Shown here piece after piece: positions 34,221 to 44,731 of a stretch of DNA of 64,000 nt (positions are counted from its first letter, which is position 1; each line of letters opens with the position of its first letter). Location: contig JAFEVB010000002.1 in the NCBI GenBank assembly GCA_032629725.1, forward strand, positions 682,001 to 746,000, in the 5' to 3' direction. The DNA is from Gremmenia infestans (taxonomy: Eukaryota > Ascomycota > Leotiomycetes > Helotiales > Hamatocanthoscyphaceae). Below the pieces are notes generated by a model, which saw only the letters and a program-made list of their open reading frames with translations, was not told the DNA's origin and made no database searches. The translations under genes and the position numbers were made by a program.

Positions 34221-35540
34221 GGGGTGTTTTCCTGTCAAGGACTGGGGGATTTGGAGTATGGAGTAGGGAATAGAGGGAGGCTCGGGCTAGATTGGAATGA
34301 AGATAGAAAGCATAGGTATCTCAAGGCAACAGTCAACCTGTCTGTCTTAGGTAAACCGTCTAAACAGTCTGAACGGCGTAACCATTCTCGGCAAGTTTTG
34401 AGTCCCGAGGGCTTAGCATCGCGATCTCCTCAGCATGCGTCGTCTCATGCAGCTGTGCAAACAATTGATGATTAATGGGACCCAATGAAATTCTCTCGAT
34501 GTCTTTACCCTTTGCATGTTCTTCAAAGTCATGGTCGTGGTCTTCGGTACTAGAGCGCTAACCCGATCTTCTCCATTACTTGTAGCGGACACAGCCTCGC
34601 AACTTTGACGTTGAGCTGACGCGCTACTGGGCGTGGCTTGTTTGTGCGGGGAGGCTGATTCGTGTTCTGTGGCGTTGTTTGCCTTCGCTGATTTGTTGCA
34701 TGCGATCTGCTATTTCAAGAACGGAAAAGGCTGGTGAGAAATGGTGGTGATACGCAGTACTCCGTACCTCGCATTTTTGATATTTTTACTCCATATATGT
34801 CTATTCCGTACCAATTAGAGAGCTCAGATCCGACAATTAACGTACAGGAGGGCTTTAAGATTGTTTGAATTTGGTGAGTTTAAGAGTCTATACTAGGGTG
34901 AGGAGCCTGTTAGACTTAGAGAAAACTATCTATGTACGCTAAGTGTCAGCTTTACTTAATAATAAAAAAAGGCGAGTAATCGGAGTCAGCCCCATGTCTC
35001 AAAACCGTCTAGATTGCGGCCGTGATATCAGCTCGTACTTCGTACATTATTACATAAACTAACGACCTCTGCATTTTCTTTCTTGGAGTCTTCTTGAACG
35101 AACCTGATCTCCTCTCGTCTCCTCCTCTCCTCTTGTTCGTTGATTGAAGAAAGTGGCATCCCGTAATTATCTTACTCTGAAACTGTGCTATAGGCCTTGG
35201 CATCTCAATCACTCGCATCGGATTATAAATATCTGGCTAGCCGACCCCTGTTGCCCAGGAGATCTCCTGAAACACCTCTTGAATTGAAGCGTCACCTGCA
35301 CTTTGAAGCCTCCTATTATTGTTATTCCTACTCGTACCTACTACCCAGAAAGAAAGAGAACCTAGCCAACTAGGAAGTAAGAAAGGTATCCATCCATCCA
35401 TCCCAGCCATACCAAAAACCGACCGGTAGTGTGCACATCATCGGCGCAAGCGGCATTTGGCATTGGCATTTGGCATTCCTCTCTGCCCCCCGTCTAGGAT
35501 TCCTCCAACCCCACCAGTGCAGCACATATAACGGACCAGG
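34221..35540. other. Long upstream region of chitin synthase
   Basis: 1.3 kb with no supportable gene. It includes a CATC-type repeat (about 35391-35402) and a perfect 13-base tandem duplication GGCATTTGGCATT at 35452-35464 and 35465-35477, about 65 bases before the chitin synthase ATG. Long regulatory leaders are common for cell-wall genes; the leader start is not visible. Confidence 0.5.
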
Positions 35541-38500
35541 ATGTCTTATAGTCGTTTAGGTAAGTCCTTCATTTCTTGGATATATTCACAGCTCTGCCAG
35601 CTGTTTTCAGTCACCCGCCGATTCTGTGTTGTGGTGGGAATGTCCTCAAACCGATCAACATTCACAGCTCGTCCTCTACGCGCGCTAGTCAACCAGTATA
35701 TTTGGATCGGCGCGCAAACTGAGGATTCCTTGATGGAACACGTACCTTCTCTTCAAACATCTCCTGCATAGTACAGGATCTGCATAGCTTTCATCGACGT
35801 TCGCATAGAGTCTGCGACTCTCCAAGACTTGTAAACAACATCTAACCTCTCCCCTCAAATAGACGAGCCGGACCATCGTCCTCACCCAGACGACGACCAC
35901 TACGAGATGGCGGGTCGCCCAAATCCAGCGCATCAAGTATACCACTTGGAGGATCCGCAGCAGCAACCATATCGAGCGCATTCTACTTCTCCAGGACCTG
36001 GGCTCCAGCATAATCTAGAGATTCCTATGGGACCTGGACCACATCGATTTGGAACACCCAGCGACAGATTGGCGGCACAACCTACAGTAAGTTGCTGGCG
36101 CTGTATAAAGCAGAATATAGACTTACAAGAGTGCTGTAGTACTCGGTAGAAAATATCAACAATTCATATGGCCATAACGAAGAATACGAACAACACTACC
36201 CCCTCAACCCTGATCATAATTATACCCAAGACTATGCATTAAATCCCCAGCAACACCACGATGCATACTACCAACCTCCCTACCAACCATCCCCGCACGA
36301 AGAACACCCTTTGACGACCTTCCCCTCCCAACCTGATGGCTATTTCGACGATGATGACCATCGCCCAATACTGCAAGCACAAGACAACGCTTATGGACCA
36401 GACCCTCACTCTGTTCCGGAGGAAGAGTACAAGGACTATGATGGATCAGGTATTTCGCCTGCGCCAACTCCAGCTCCTGGACCTGGACTCAAGAGATACA
36501 AGACGGTGAAGGAAGTACAGCTGTTCAATGGCAATCTCGTGCTTGATTGCCCAATACCACCAAGACTTCTGAACGCGGTGCCGCATGCTCAGCCGCCGGA
36601 GCGAGATGAGTTCACCCATATGCGATATTCAGCAGCAACCTGCGATCCTAGCGAGTTCTACGAGGAGCGATTCACTCTGCGACAAAAGCTATTTGCGAAG
36701 CCCCGGCATACTGAGCTTTTTATTGTGGTTACCATGTACAATGAAGATGATGTGCTATTCGCGCGGACAATGAGTGGTGTTTTTAAGAATATCGAGTATA
36801 TGTGCTCGCGGAAGGATAGCAAGACATGGGGAAAGGATGCGTGGAAGAAGATTGTAGTTTGCGTGGTCAGTGACGGTCGTGGGAAGATCAACCCGCGAAC
36901 AAGAGCTGTTTTGGCCGGTATGGGTGTCTACCAGGATGGCATTGCCAAACAACAGGTCAATAAAAAGGACGTGACAGCACACATTTACGAGTACACTACA
37001 CAATGCTCGATTTCAGTCAAGAAGGACATTGTGGAAATTCGCCAAGGGCAACAGCCTGTACAGATGCTTTTCTGTCTCAAGGAGAAGAATCAAAAGAAGA
37101 TCAACTCCCACAGATGGTTCTTCCAGGCGTTTGGTCGAGTTTTGGACCCGAATATCTGCGTTCTTATCGATGCGGGCACCAAGCCAGGCAAGGACTCAAT
37201 TTACCATCTGTGGAAAGCTTTTGATTTGGAACCCATGTGCGCTGGAGCTTGTGGAGAAATCAAGGCCATGTTGGGAGCTGGTGGAAAGCACCTGATTAAC
37301 CCGTTGGTTGCAACTCAGAATTTCGAGTACAAGATGAGTAACATTCTTGACAAACCACTTGAGTCCGCTTTTGGATTCATTTCGGTCTTGCCAGGTGCTT
37401 TCTCAGCATACCGATATGTGGCTTTGCAGAACGACAAGGCAGGCAATGGGCCACTTGAGAAGTACTTTGCTGGAGAGAAGATGCACGGTTCCAATGCTGG
37501 AATTTTCACCGCCAATATGTACTTGGCTGAGGATCGTATTCTCTGCTTCGAACTGGTTTCGAAGCGGAATTGCCACTGGATTCTCCAATACGTCAAATCT
37601 GCAACTGGAGAAACCGATGTACCTGACACCATGGCCGAACTTATCTTGCAGAGAAGAAGATGGCTGAATGGTAGTTTCTTCGCTGCCGTTTACGCATTAG
37701 CACACTTCTATGAGATATTCCGAAGTGATCACAGTTTCTTGCGGAAGCTGATGTTCTTGGTGGAGTTTACATATCAAAGTATCGGCATGATCTTCGCTTG
37801 GTTCGGAATCGGCAACTTCTTCTTGGTTTTTCATATCTTGACTGTTTCTCTTGGCGCGGATAATCTGCTTGGTCTCGCTGGTAGAATTCTTGGTGTCGTC
37901 TTCGAATGGCTGTATTTGTTCACACTTCTTACGTGTTTTATACTGGCATTGGGTAATCGGCCGCAAGGATCAAATTTTGCCTACATGTCTATGGTCTATT
38001 TCTGGGTTGTCATCATGCTGTAAGTGCCTATATCGTTGATATCGTTTAGCGAAATCATACTAACACGCCCAGCTATCTTACATTTGCCTCGGTATTCATC
38101 ACTGTCAAATCCATCACAACAGAGCTCAAGGACAACGACAACAAATTCAGCATATCCGACCTCTTCAAAAACCAAGTCTTCTACACGGTCATCGTCTCCC
38201 TGGCCTCAACCTACGTAATGTGGTTTGTAGCCTCATTCCTTTTCTTCGACCCCTGGCACATGTTCACCTCCTTCATCCAATATCTCCTCCTGACGCCCTC
38301 CTACATCAACATCCTAAACGTCTATGCCTTTTGCAACACCCACGACATCACCTGGGGTACAAAGGGAGACGACAAAGCCGAGAAGTTGCCTACAGCGACC
38401 TTGAAACCTGGTGGCAAAGTAGACGTCAACATTCCGACTGACGACGGCGATCTCAACCAGCAGTACGAGAAAGAACTCGATGTCTTTAAAATCAAAGCTC

Positions 38501-38808
38501 CCGAGGAAAAGCGCGAGATATCGCCCAGCGAAAAGCAGGAAGATTACTACAAAGGATTCCGTTCCCGCGTCGTGATTTTCTGGCTGGTGTGCAATTTCGC
38601 GCTCGTTGCTGCTGTGCAGAGTACAGCTGGTGTAGAGCGCCTTTCTACCTCCAGCACGACGGACGACGCTGCTAAGGAAGCCGCAGAGGCGACGCGGAAA
38701 TCAACTATCTACATGGCTGTTGTGCTGTGGTCTGTTGCTGGGCTTAGTGCGTTTAAGTTTATTGGCGCCATGTGGTTTTTGATTGTCAGGATGTTTAGGG
38801 GAGTTTAG
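35541..38808 (+). CDS. Chitin synthase, class III type
   Basis: Plasma-membrane glycosyltransferase (GT2) polymerising UDP-GlcNAc into chitin. Exons 35541-35559, 35863-36086, 36140-38019 and 38073-38808 encode 952 residues. The first coding exon is only 19 bases (MSYSRL plus one base). A Pro/Tyr/Gln-rich cytosolic N-terminus of about 180 residues precedes the catalytic core, which has VTMYNEDD, VVSDGRGKI, DAGTKPGKDS, LAEDRIL and the processivity motif QRRRW (about residues 584-588). At least six C-terminal membrane helices follow. The tail features WGTKGDDKAEKLP, DDGDLNQQYEKELDVF and SPSEKQEDYYKGFRSR, which I associate with class III enzymes, the class restricted to filamentous fungi; class I is less likely. 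Confidence 0.95.
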
Positions 38809-39970
38809 GTTGGTTTACGGCGATCAAAGTTGGTGATGATGGACGGTTCATGCATGTGTGTTTTCGAGGAGATGAAATGAAACGGATCGCTGGATGTTTC
38901 CATCAATGTAGTTACACTAGTGTAGGATTTGCGTTTCCTGCTGCTTCATTCTTCTTCGGTTGAGAGCAGAGAGATATCATGAAGTGCGAGGGCGCCTGGT
39001 CTGGAATGGAGCGCTACTGGAACGAACGGACGTGGACTTACATAGTGGCATGACAATATACCCCTAAAGCATTATGTTTCTGGAACTTTACAGTATAGTA
39101 TGCTTGCAAAGAAAGTGAAGCGAAATACCTATTTATGAAATTTGTGAAAATGAGTGGAAGAATGACTGAATAATTGTCGTGGAATTATAGAGTGCCTGTC
39201 TAGTTTGCTAAAGGTTCATTTATTTGCATTTGTGGGGTTTGATCTGTTTGGTTTGTTTGCTTGTAATATATTATAATCATTATATTGTATGGAATTAACC
39301 CTCCCTCCCTTCCTGTATATAGTACACAAGAACCGGTTAACTTTCACTCACACTATACACATACCTATATTGATTTACTATACGACCTTCTTTTCTATCT
39401 CCATCTCCCTCTCCTTCTCCATCTTCACAAAATAAAAGCTGTTACAGTACTCGAAGAAGCCGTACATTGAATAGAATAGCGGCACTTATTGTTATGGTAA
39501 GCTAGCTATCATTCATCGATTTTTAATGTTAATGTTAACATCAATGTTAATATCCAACACCAACTAGCATATATATATATATATATATACTATAGTCATT
39601 ATAACCGGTTCCTGTCCTGTCGCAGCCGCTTTTTCCCCTGTCTCTCTATCTATCTATATATCATACCAGTACGAGGAATTATGAGGAATGAAGGAAGTAT
39701 AAAACCCATGCCATAAAGAAAGAAAGAGTTTACGCAAAGCATGCGTGATTCATTATCCCCGGGCCCGGGCTATGTATAGGTAGGTAGGTTTTATGAGCAA
39801 GATCAGGAAAGGTTTTAATATTCCATTCTTTTCAGTTATACTCCTCAAAGCCCTGACTTGAACTTCCTCGCTGTCTCCTATACTCCCTCCGTATGCATGC
39901 TTCACAACCTCTCTTCCACGCAGCCACGTCCCTCATTCACACAAGCATCTTACCCCCTCTCCATAACCCC
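38809..39970. other. 3' flank of chitin synthase, low complexity
   Basis: About 1.2 kb with no gene. It contains an AT dinucleotide run (39569-39589), a short palindromic patch of TTAATGTTAA/TTAACATCAA words at about 39520-39550, and a GGGCCCGGGC palindrome at about 39760. Confidence 0.5.
39569..39589. repeat. AT microsatellite
   Basis: About ten uninterrupted AT units in the 3' flank of the chitin synthase gene. Confidence 0.9.
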
Positions 39971-40362
39971 TTAAACTCCACCCCCTCCATCACCCCCTCC
40001 ACTCCCACCCCCATCAGTAGGCCACCCCCCTCTCCCTCTCCTAAGAACCCTCCCTCTGTTGCCCCCACTCCGACTCCCAACCACCCCCCCAAACCTCGCT
40101 CTCGCCCGTCTAGCGCGTAGTTTGCGATAGACAAGGTATGCTACTACGAGGATGAGGAGTGCGGCTAGACCTTGTGTTGAATAAGAAAGTTAGTTGGGTT
40201 GGTTTTGAAGCTTGGGGAGAAGGGAAGGGAAGGGGGGAAGAGGGAAGGAAAGGGAGAAGTACAGATACTGAGCACGATTGTTGTGGTTGAGAAATGGTGG
40301 AGTGGGGTGGGGTTTAGTTCGCGTTTGGGGAGTGGCTGAGGGTGAAGGTTGGGGTTGGACAT
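39971..40362 (-). CDS. Predicted 99-residue single-pass membrane protein
   Basis: Two short exons, 40362-40263 and 40170-39971, join in phase to 99 residues; neither exon alone is convincing. The junction (ATCT/GTCTAGCC, 92-base intron, acceptor CACAAG) builds one clean hydrophobic helix, TTIVLSICLAALLILVVAYL, at about residues 26-45, ending with VYRKLRARRARAR. Before the helix is a Pro/His-rich polar stretch; after it come a strongly basic patch and a Gly/Arg-rich tail that ends in glycines. By the positive-inside rule the tail is cytosolic. The gene lies between chitin synthase (+) and sly1 (-), with about 390 bases of upstream DNA. No family is recognised. The main doubt is low-complexity DNA on both sides of the intron. 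Confidence 0.55.
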
Positions 40363-40756
40363 TTTTGGGTTTGGGTTGGTGGTGTGGGTTGATGGATGTC
40401 GTCAGGGGTTGAGGGTGAGGGTGAGGTTGAGTTTGTTTGTAGATGTTGGTATGGGTGTAGAAGTAGAAGTGGAGGTAGAAGTAGATGTGGATGTGGGAGT
40501 TTATAAGGATGTAGGAGATGAATTGCGGAAGGGAATGGATGGGTGGATGGTATTCATAGATCGATTAGTGGGAATGTGAATATGAGTAGTGAATGAATAC
40601 ATCGGTACAGGCATAACATTGTAACTTATAAGTCTTCTCACACAGTGTAATGCAATGTAGCGAAGAGAATCAAGCATCTCTTCAACATACTGACCCATTA
40701 CTCTTTCCCTATCTCTAGGAGGATGTCAAGTAGATTACTCACTCACTCACTCAAAG
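40363..40756. other. Spacer between small membrane protein and sly1
   Basis: Purine-rich on the plus strand at 40370-40500, with GTAGAAGTAGAAGTGGAGGT-type degenerate triplets, then ordinary sequence and a TCAC repeat (about 40737-40754) directly next to the sly1 stop. Confidence 0.5.
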
Positions 40757-43103
40757 CTAAGCAACCTCACCACCCAGCTTCTCCAACTCGCCCGTCAAAA
40801 ACTCCCCCGCATTGACCAGCTCCGTACTCCCATACACAACCCTCCTCTTGCCCGCGCCCTTCTCAGCTCCACTACCCCCAGCCCCAGTCCGTTTAGCCCA
40901 CTCCTGCAAATTCCCATACTCGTCCATACTCCCGCCCCCAACCGTAAACACAATCGCCTCGCTAAACCCTTGGCGTCTCTGTCCAAACGTAGCGCCCATA
41001 CCCGGTCCCATACCACCCGGCATACTACTCACCTCTTTCCTCGCCGCGCTAGGAGGTGGCATCGTACCCCTCGCATTAGCGCTCCGTGGATCGAAATATA
41101 GATAGTTTTCCGTCTTAGCTATAGCAGAGGATGACGCGGAAGCAGGGTCCATGAGCGACTCTGTAATTTTGGTTACGGTGAGATCGCGGTTTGCGGGGAG
41201 GAAGTTCTTCACGCCAGAGATTAAGGAGTCGAAGTTCGCGCCGACGCCGGTGTCTTTTAAGGAGGAGGTCAGCCGGTTGGAGATGCTGGAGAAGCGGCCG
41301 AAGAGTTCGGTGCTGGCGGTGCTGGGTTGGGTTACGGCTTGGGAGGGTGCAGAGGTCATCATTGTCATGCGGGTTGTGGCGCGGACTCTGGGTGGGGATT
41401 AGATTGTGCTTGTAGAAGGGGGTTATAAGGAGGACTTACTGTTTGACGTATGCGAGGGAGGTGGTATCTGCACCGGCTGCCTTGAGAGATTCCTCAAACT
41501 TCTCCATATCTGTTCTAGAGACATCTTGTTCGGTACTTAGGAACCAAATAATGAACAGTCGTAACTTATCTGAAGGTTCTTTGCCCTTCGATTCGTCATT
41601 GAGAACTTCCAAGATTTGAGCTTTTGTCTGTTTCATGATCTGCTCCTCCAGTTGGAAGAAGTTGTCCAGAGATCGGTTTTTGATACCGTTCAATAAGCCG
41701 GCCAAGATATTCATATGCATATCCAGCACAGCTTTCCGCTCCCTTAATTCGGGTAGGAGGGTAATGGCTGCCTTTAGATGTTGCGCCGAAGCGCTGGTAT
41801 CATTTTGGAGATCTTCTATTGATGAAGCTCCTGTTTTCTTCGTTATTTCGTTCGCATCATCCTTGTACCGCACCAACTCGGCGTCGATGTCCTCTGCGAC
41901 TTGCGGGAAAGGCACGCTAGCATTTTTGCTCCAGAAGAAGTCATTTGATGTGAGATCGTATGCTTTCTTAGTCGAGCCCTTGGCAGGATTCTCCTCATCG
42001 ACTGAAGTCTCGACAGTGATGCGGTTGAGTTTCATGTTCAATACATCATGTACAAGCGACTGGTAGGTCCATGAATGTGAAAGCATGGGTATTAAGTCTA
42101 CATTCCGGTCCAAAATGACAAGGACGGGCCGCGATGAGGGTGTACCTGATGCTGTCGAGGGTCGGTTTGACGGCGCAGAAAATAAGTTATCTTTCGAGTT
42201 CAAGATATGGTCTCGAAGTTTTCGGTCCAGCTTGGCAGCAATCATTTCAGCTGCCGCTCCTTTCGGGCAGCGTATAATGGGCATAACAGCTAGCAAAGGT
42301 TAGCAGTAGCTCTAGTAACATGTATTGCCGCTTGTGCGCACCCATAGTAACCATTACACTGAATAGCCCGCTCACAATCCTGTCTATTACATGATCTAAT
42401 TCCTCGTCTTTCGTCTTTGCGCTGTTCAATGCCCAATATGTGTTTTCTTTTCCCATTCCCAGGCTGAACAAATCTGGCTCTCCAACTATGAAGTTTAGGT
42501 ATTGGTCGTAAAACTGTGCAATGCTTTCCGATGTCCCAGCTTCTGCTGTTTGTCTCGCAAAGTCTTCGAGGAGGGGTCTAGGTATTGAGGAGAGGAAGTT
42601 GATGTAGGCGGGGGAGTAGAGGCCACGAGAGAGGTCGGTGGTAATCGCATGTAGGTTTGAGGGCGTAGGCTCGACTAGATATAGAACTGGGACATCTGGG
42701 ATGGGATGGCGCGCAGAACCTATGTGCCTGACTGGTCAGTATTCTGTTTGAGTATCGACAGTATTTCAAGCTCCTTCAAACATACATATGCATCGTGACC
42801 CCCCATGTTCGCAGATCATTGACCCTCAGCACACTACTGATTACATCTCGGCCCAAGTCGTCAAACACAAGAACTTTCCATATTGGATCTCCGTCCGAGT
42901 TCAGTAAGGGCGTGGAGGGGACAGCTAGGCCATTGCTGGAGCTTTGTTCGGCGTGGCCATTGGCTGATTCTTCGGGTTCGTGATTCAAATTTAGCATGCG
43001 CTCAATCGATCCTAAAAATGTATAAGCTTAGGTAGCTATCAGGTAGCTGGCATAAAGTCATACTGATCTGGCGGTCCCGCAAGGAATTGTGAGCGGATGC
43101 CAT
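40757..43103 (-). CDS. sly1: Sly1, Sec1/Munc18-family vesicle fusion protein
   Basis: SM protein that binds syntaxin Sed5 and supports ER-Golgi SNARE assembly. Exons 43103-43064, 43011-42786, 42727-42342, 42289-41440 and 41387-40757 encode 710 residues. The start reads MASAHNSLRDRQIRSIERML, the family N-terminus. Conserved blocks follow: WKVLVFDDLGRDVISSVLRV, IPDVPVLYLVEPT, NLHAITTDL, PIIRCPKGAAAEMIA, VLVILDRNVDLIPMLSHSWTYQ and the ENYLYFDPR stretch near the C-terminus. The second intron uses acceptor GTCAG (42729-42728 on the minus strand), not the nearer ACATAG, to keep the frame through SARHPIPDVPV. The family length is 650-720. An unstructured Ser/Ala/Gly stretch sits in the last exon. 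Confidence 0.95.
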
Positions 43104-44731
43104 GGTTGGTGAGGAGGGAAGGCTGCAAATCAGCCAGACTATTGAAACGGTCGCATGTAATTTCCACAGCTCCAGATGGGTACAGTTGGTATAATTTGGG
43201 GCTGTAAAGGTGGGCTGCGTATTCAGGTCAGATCATCAATCAGTGAAAGGACAATATCAAGTTCTTGAATTTCGAATGTTTCTGTACACCAGACCTGTCC
43301 AATCCAATCCAGTGTTGAAGCATGCGCTCACGCTAAGGATGTGAGAGGACTAATACTAATCCGGATTAGCGCACAACCAACCACTTGGCCGCCGCTGGTA
43401 CCAACGTCCAGCTGTCTGCCCTCTCCTCATTTTCCGCGACCGTCTAAATTCCATCCTCCTTCCCCAACGACATCCCTTCTCTCCTTCCATCCATTTATTG
43501 TCCGCTCCAGCTCATCCATCCGGCTACCATGGCCACGACACTTAACAGATACAAATGATCGTATTTTATGAATCTTAACAAAAACAAAAGTGAAGCAAGC
43601 GGGTTGGAGGAATTGATTACGGTCGCTCGTGTCGTGTCGTGGGAGAACAGGCAGAGCAAAGCTTGACTTTAGAAAAGCAAAGGGGTACGGTAACACCTTA
43701 ACACTACACTTCATTGCACACATTCGTCTGTTTGAGGGTGAGAAGGAAAGAAGAAAGGCAAGGCGAGGCACAAATCATCATCATCATCATCATCGCGTCG
43801 CATTGCATCGTCACCTACCTGTCAAATGGTGGTGGTGTTGTGCGCGTGGGCGTGGGCGACAAGCCAAATTCAATCCTCAAATTGTCTAGACATAAGCTCG
43901 CGCTTCTGCTCCAGCACTTGAAGGGTAACACTTTCTCTATACATTGCACACTATACACTATACACAATAACAGGCCACACGATTTAAGTTGCCGTACCGT
44001 ACCGTACCGTACTGTACTGTATCCGTACCCGTACCCTACAGAGTTGCGGCAGGCAGGAGACAAAGAGGCAAGCCGATCGCTGAAAGATTGTGCTTGCTGG
44101 CCTGTACTGCCCTGCACTCTGCACTGCGGGTGTGCGGGTGAGTGCCAGACCGGGTTCTACGGTCGGTTCGTGTGGTGGGCTTTTGGTGTGGTGAGGTGTG
44201 GTGAGGTAGAGGTGAGGTGAGGTGAAGGCTTGTTGCGCCCGCTGGCTCCACCCTCCCTGGTTGTTCTGTACTGCGCTGCACTCAGAGACTCTGCTCTTTG
44301 TACCAAAGTCACTAAGCCAGCAAAAGTGCAAAGCTTCCCGGGTAAAGTCAGGCAAAGCGTGAATCTGGTTTACGACTTCTATTCCTTCTTATCCCAGGAA
44401 GGGGCAGGGGACACTACTACCTATACAATATTGTTTTTATTTTTCATACATACTGGCCTGGCCCTTGATATTTGTCCTTTCTTTGGCGCCATTTCCTCAG
44501 GTGTCGAATCAGATTGTCGGAAGTCGGGATTATAAAGTAGCCGATGCTAATTCATCCTCTCGTTTAGCCAACCAGCCAACCACAATCACCCATTCACTTC
44601 ACTCCAATCCACACCTTCGTTCCCGATAATTCCCTCATCCTTTTTCTCTCGATACACGCCCCTTATTCACAGCCTTGCCTTGCCTCGCCTTAACTCCACG
44701 CACGCACGTGATAACACCCCCTTTCATCACG
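43104..44731. promoter_or_regulatory. Divergent upstream region, sly1 and PNUTS-like gene
   Basis: 1.6 kb between divergent ATGs and no convincing gene. It is rich in short tandem repeats: seven ATC triplets at 43774-43794, eight CCGTA/CTGTA-like pentamers at 43992-44037, and GGTGA/GGTGT repeats at about 44188-44225. A long CT/CA-rich leader (44560-44730) precedes the plus-strand gene. Confidence 0.5.
43992..44037. repeat. CCGTA/CTGTA pentamer array
   Basis: Four perfect CCGTA units, two CTGTA units and two near-copies (TCCGTA, CCCGTA) occur in a row in the sly1 upstream region. Confidence 0.85.
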
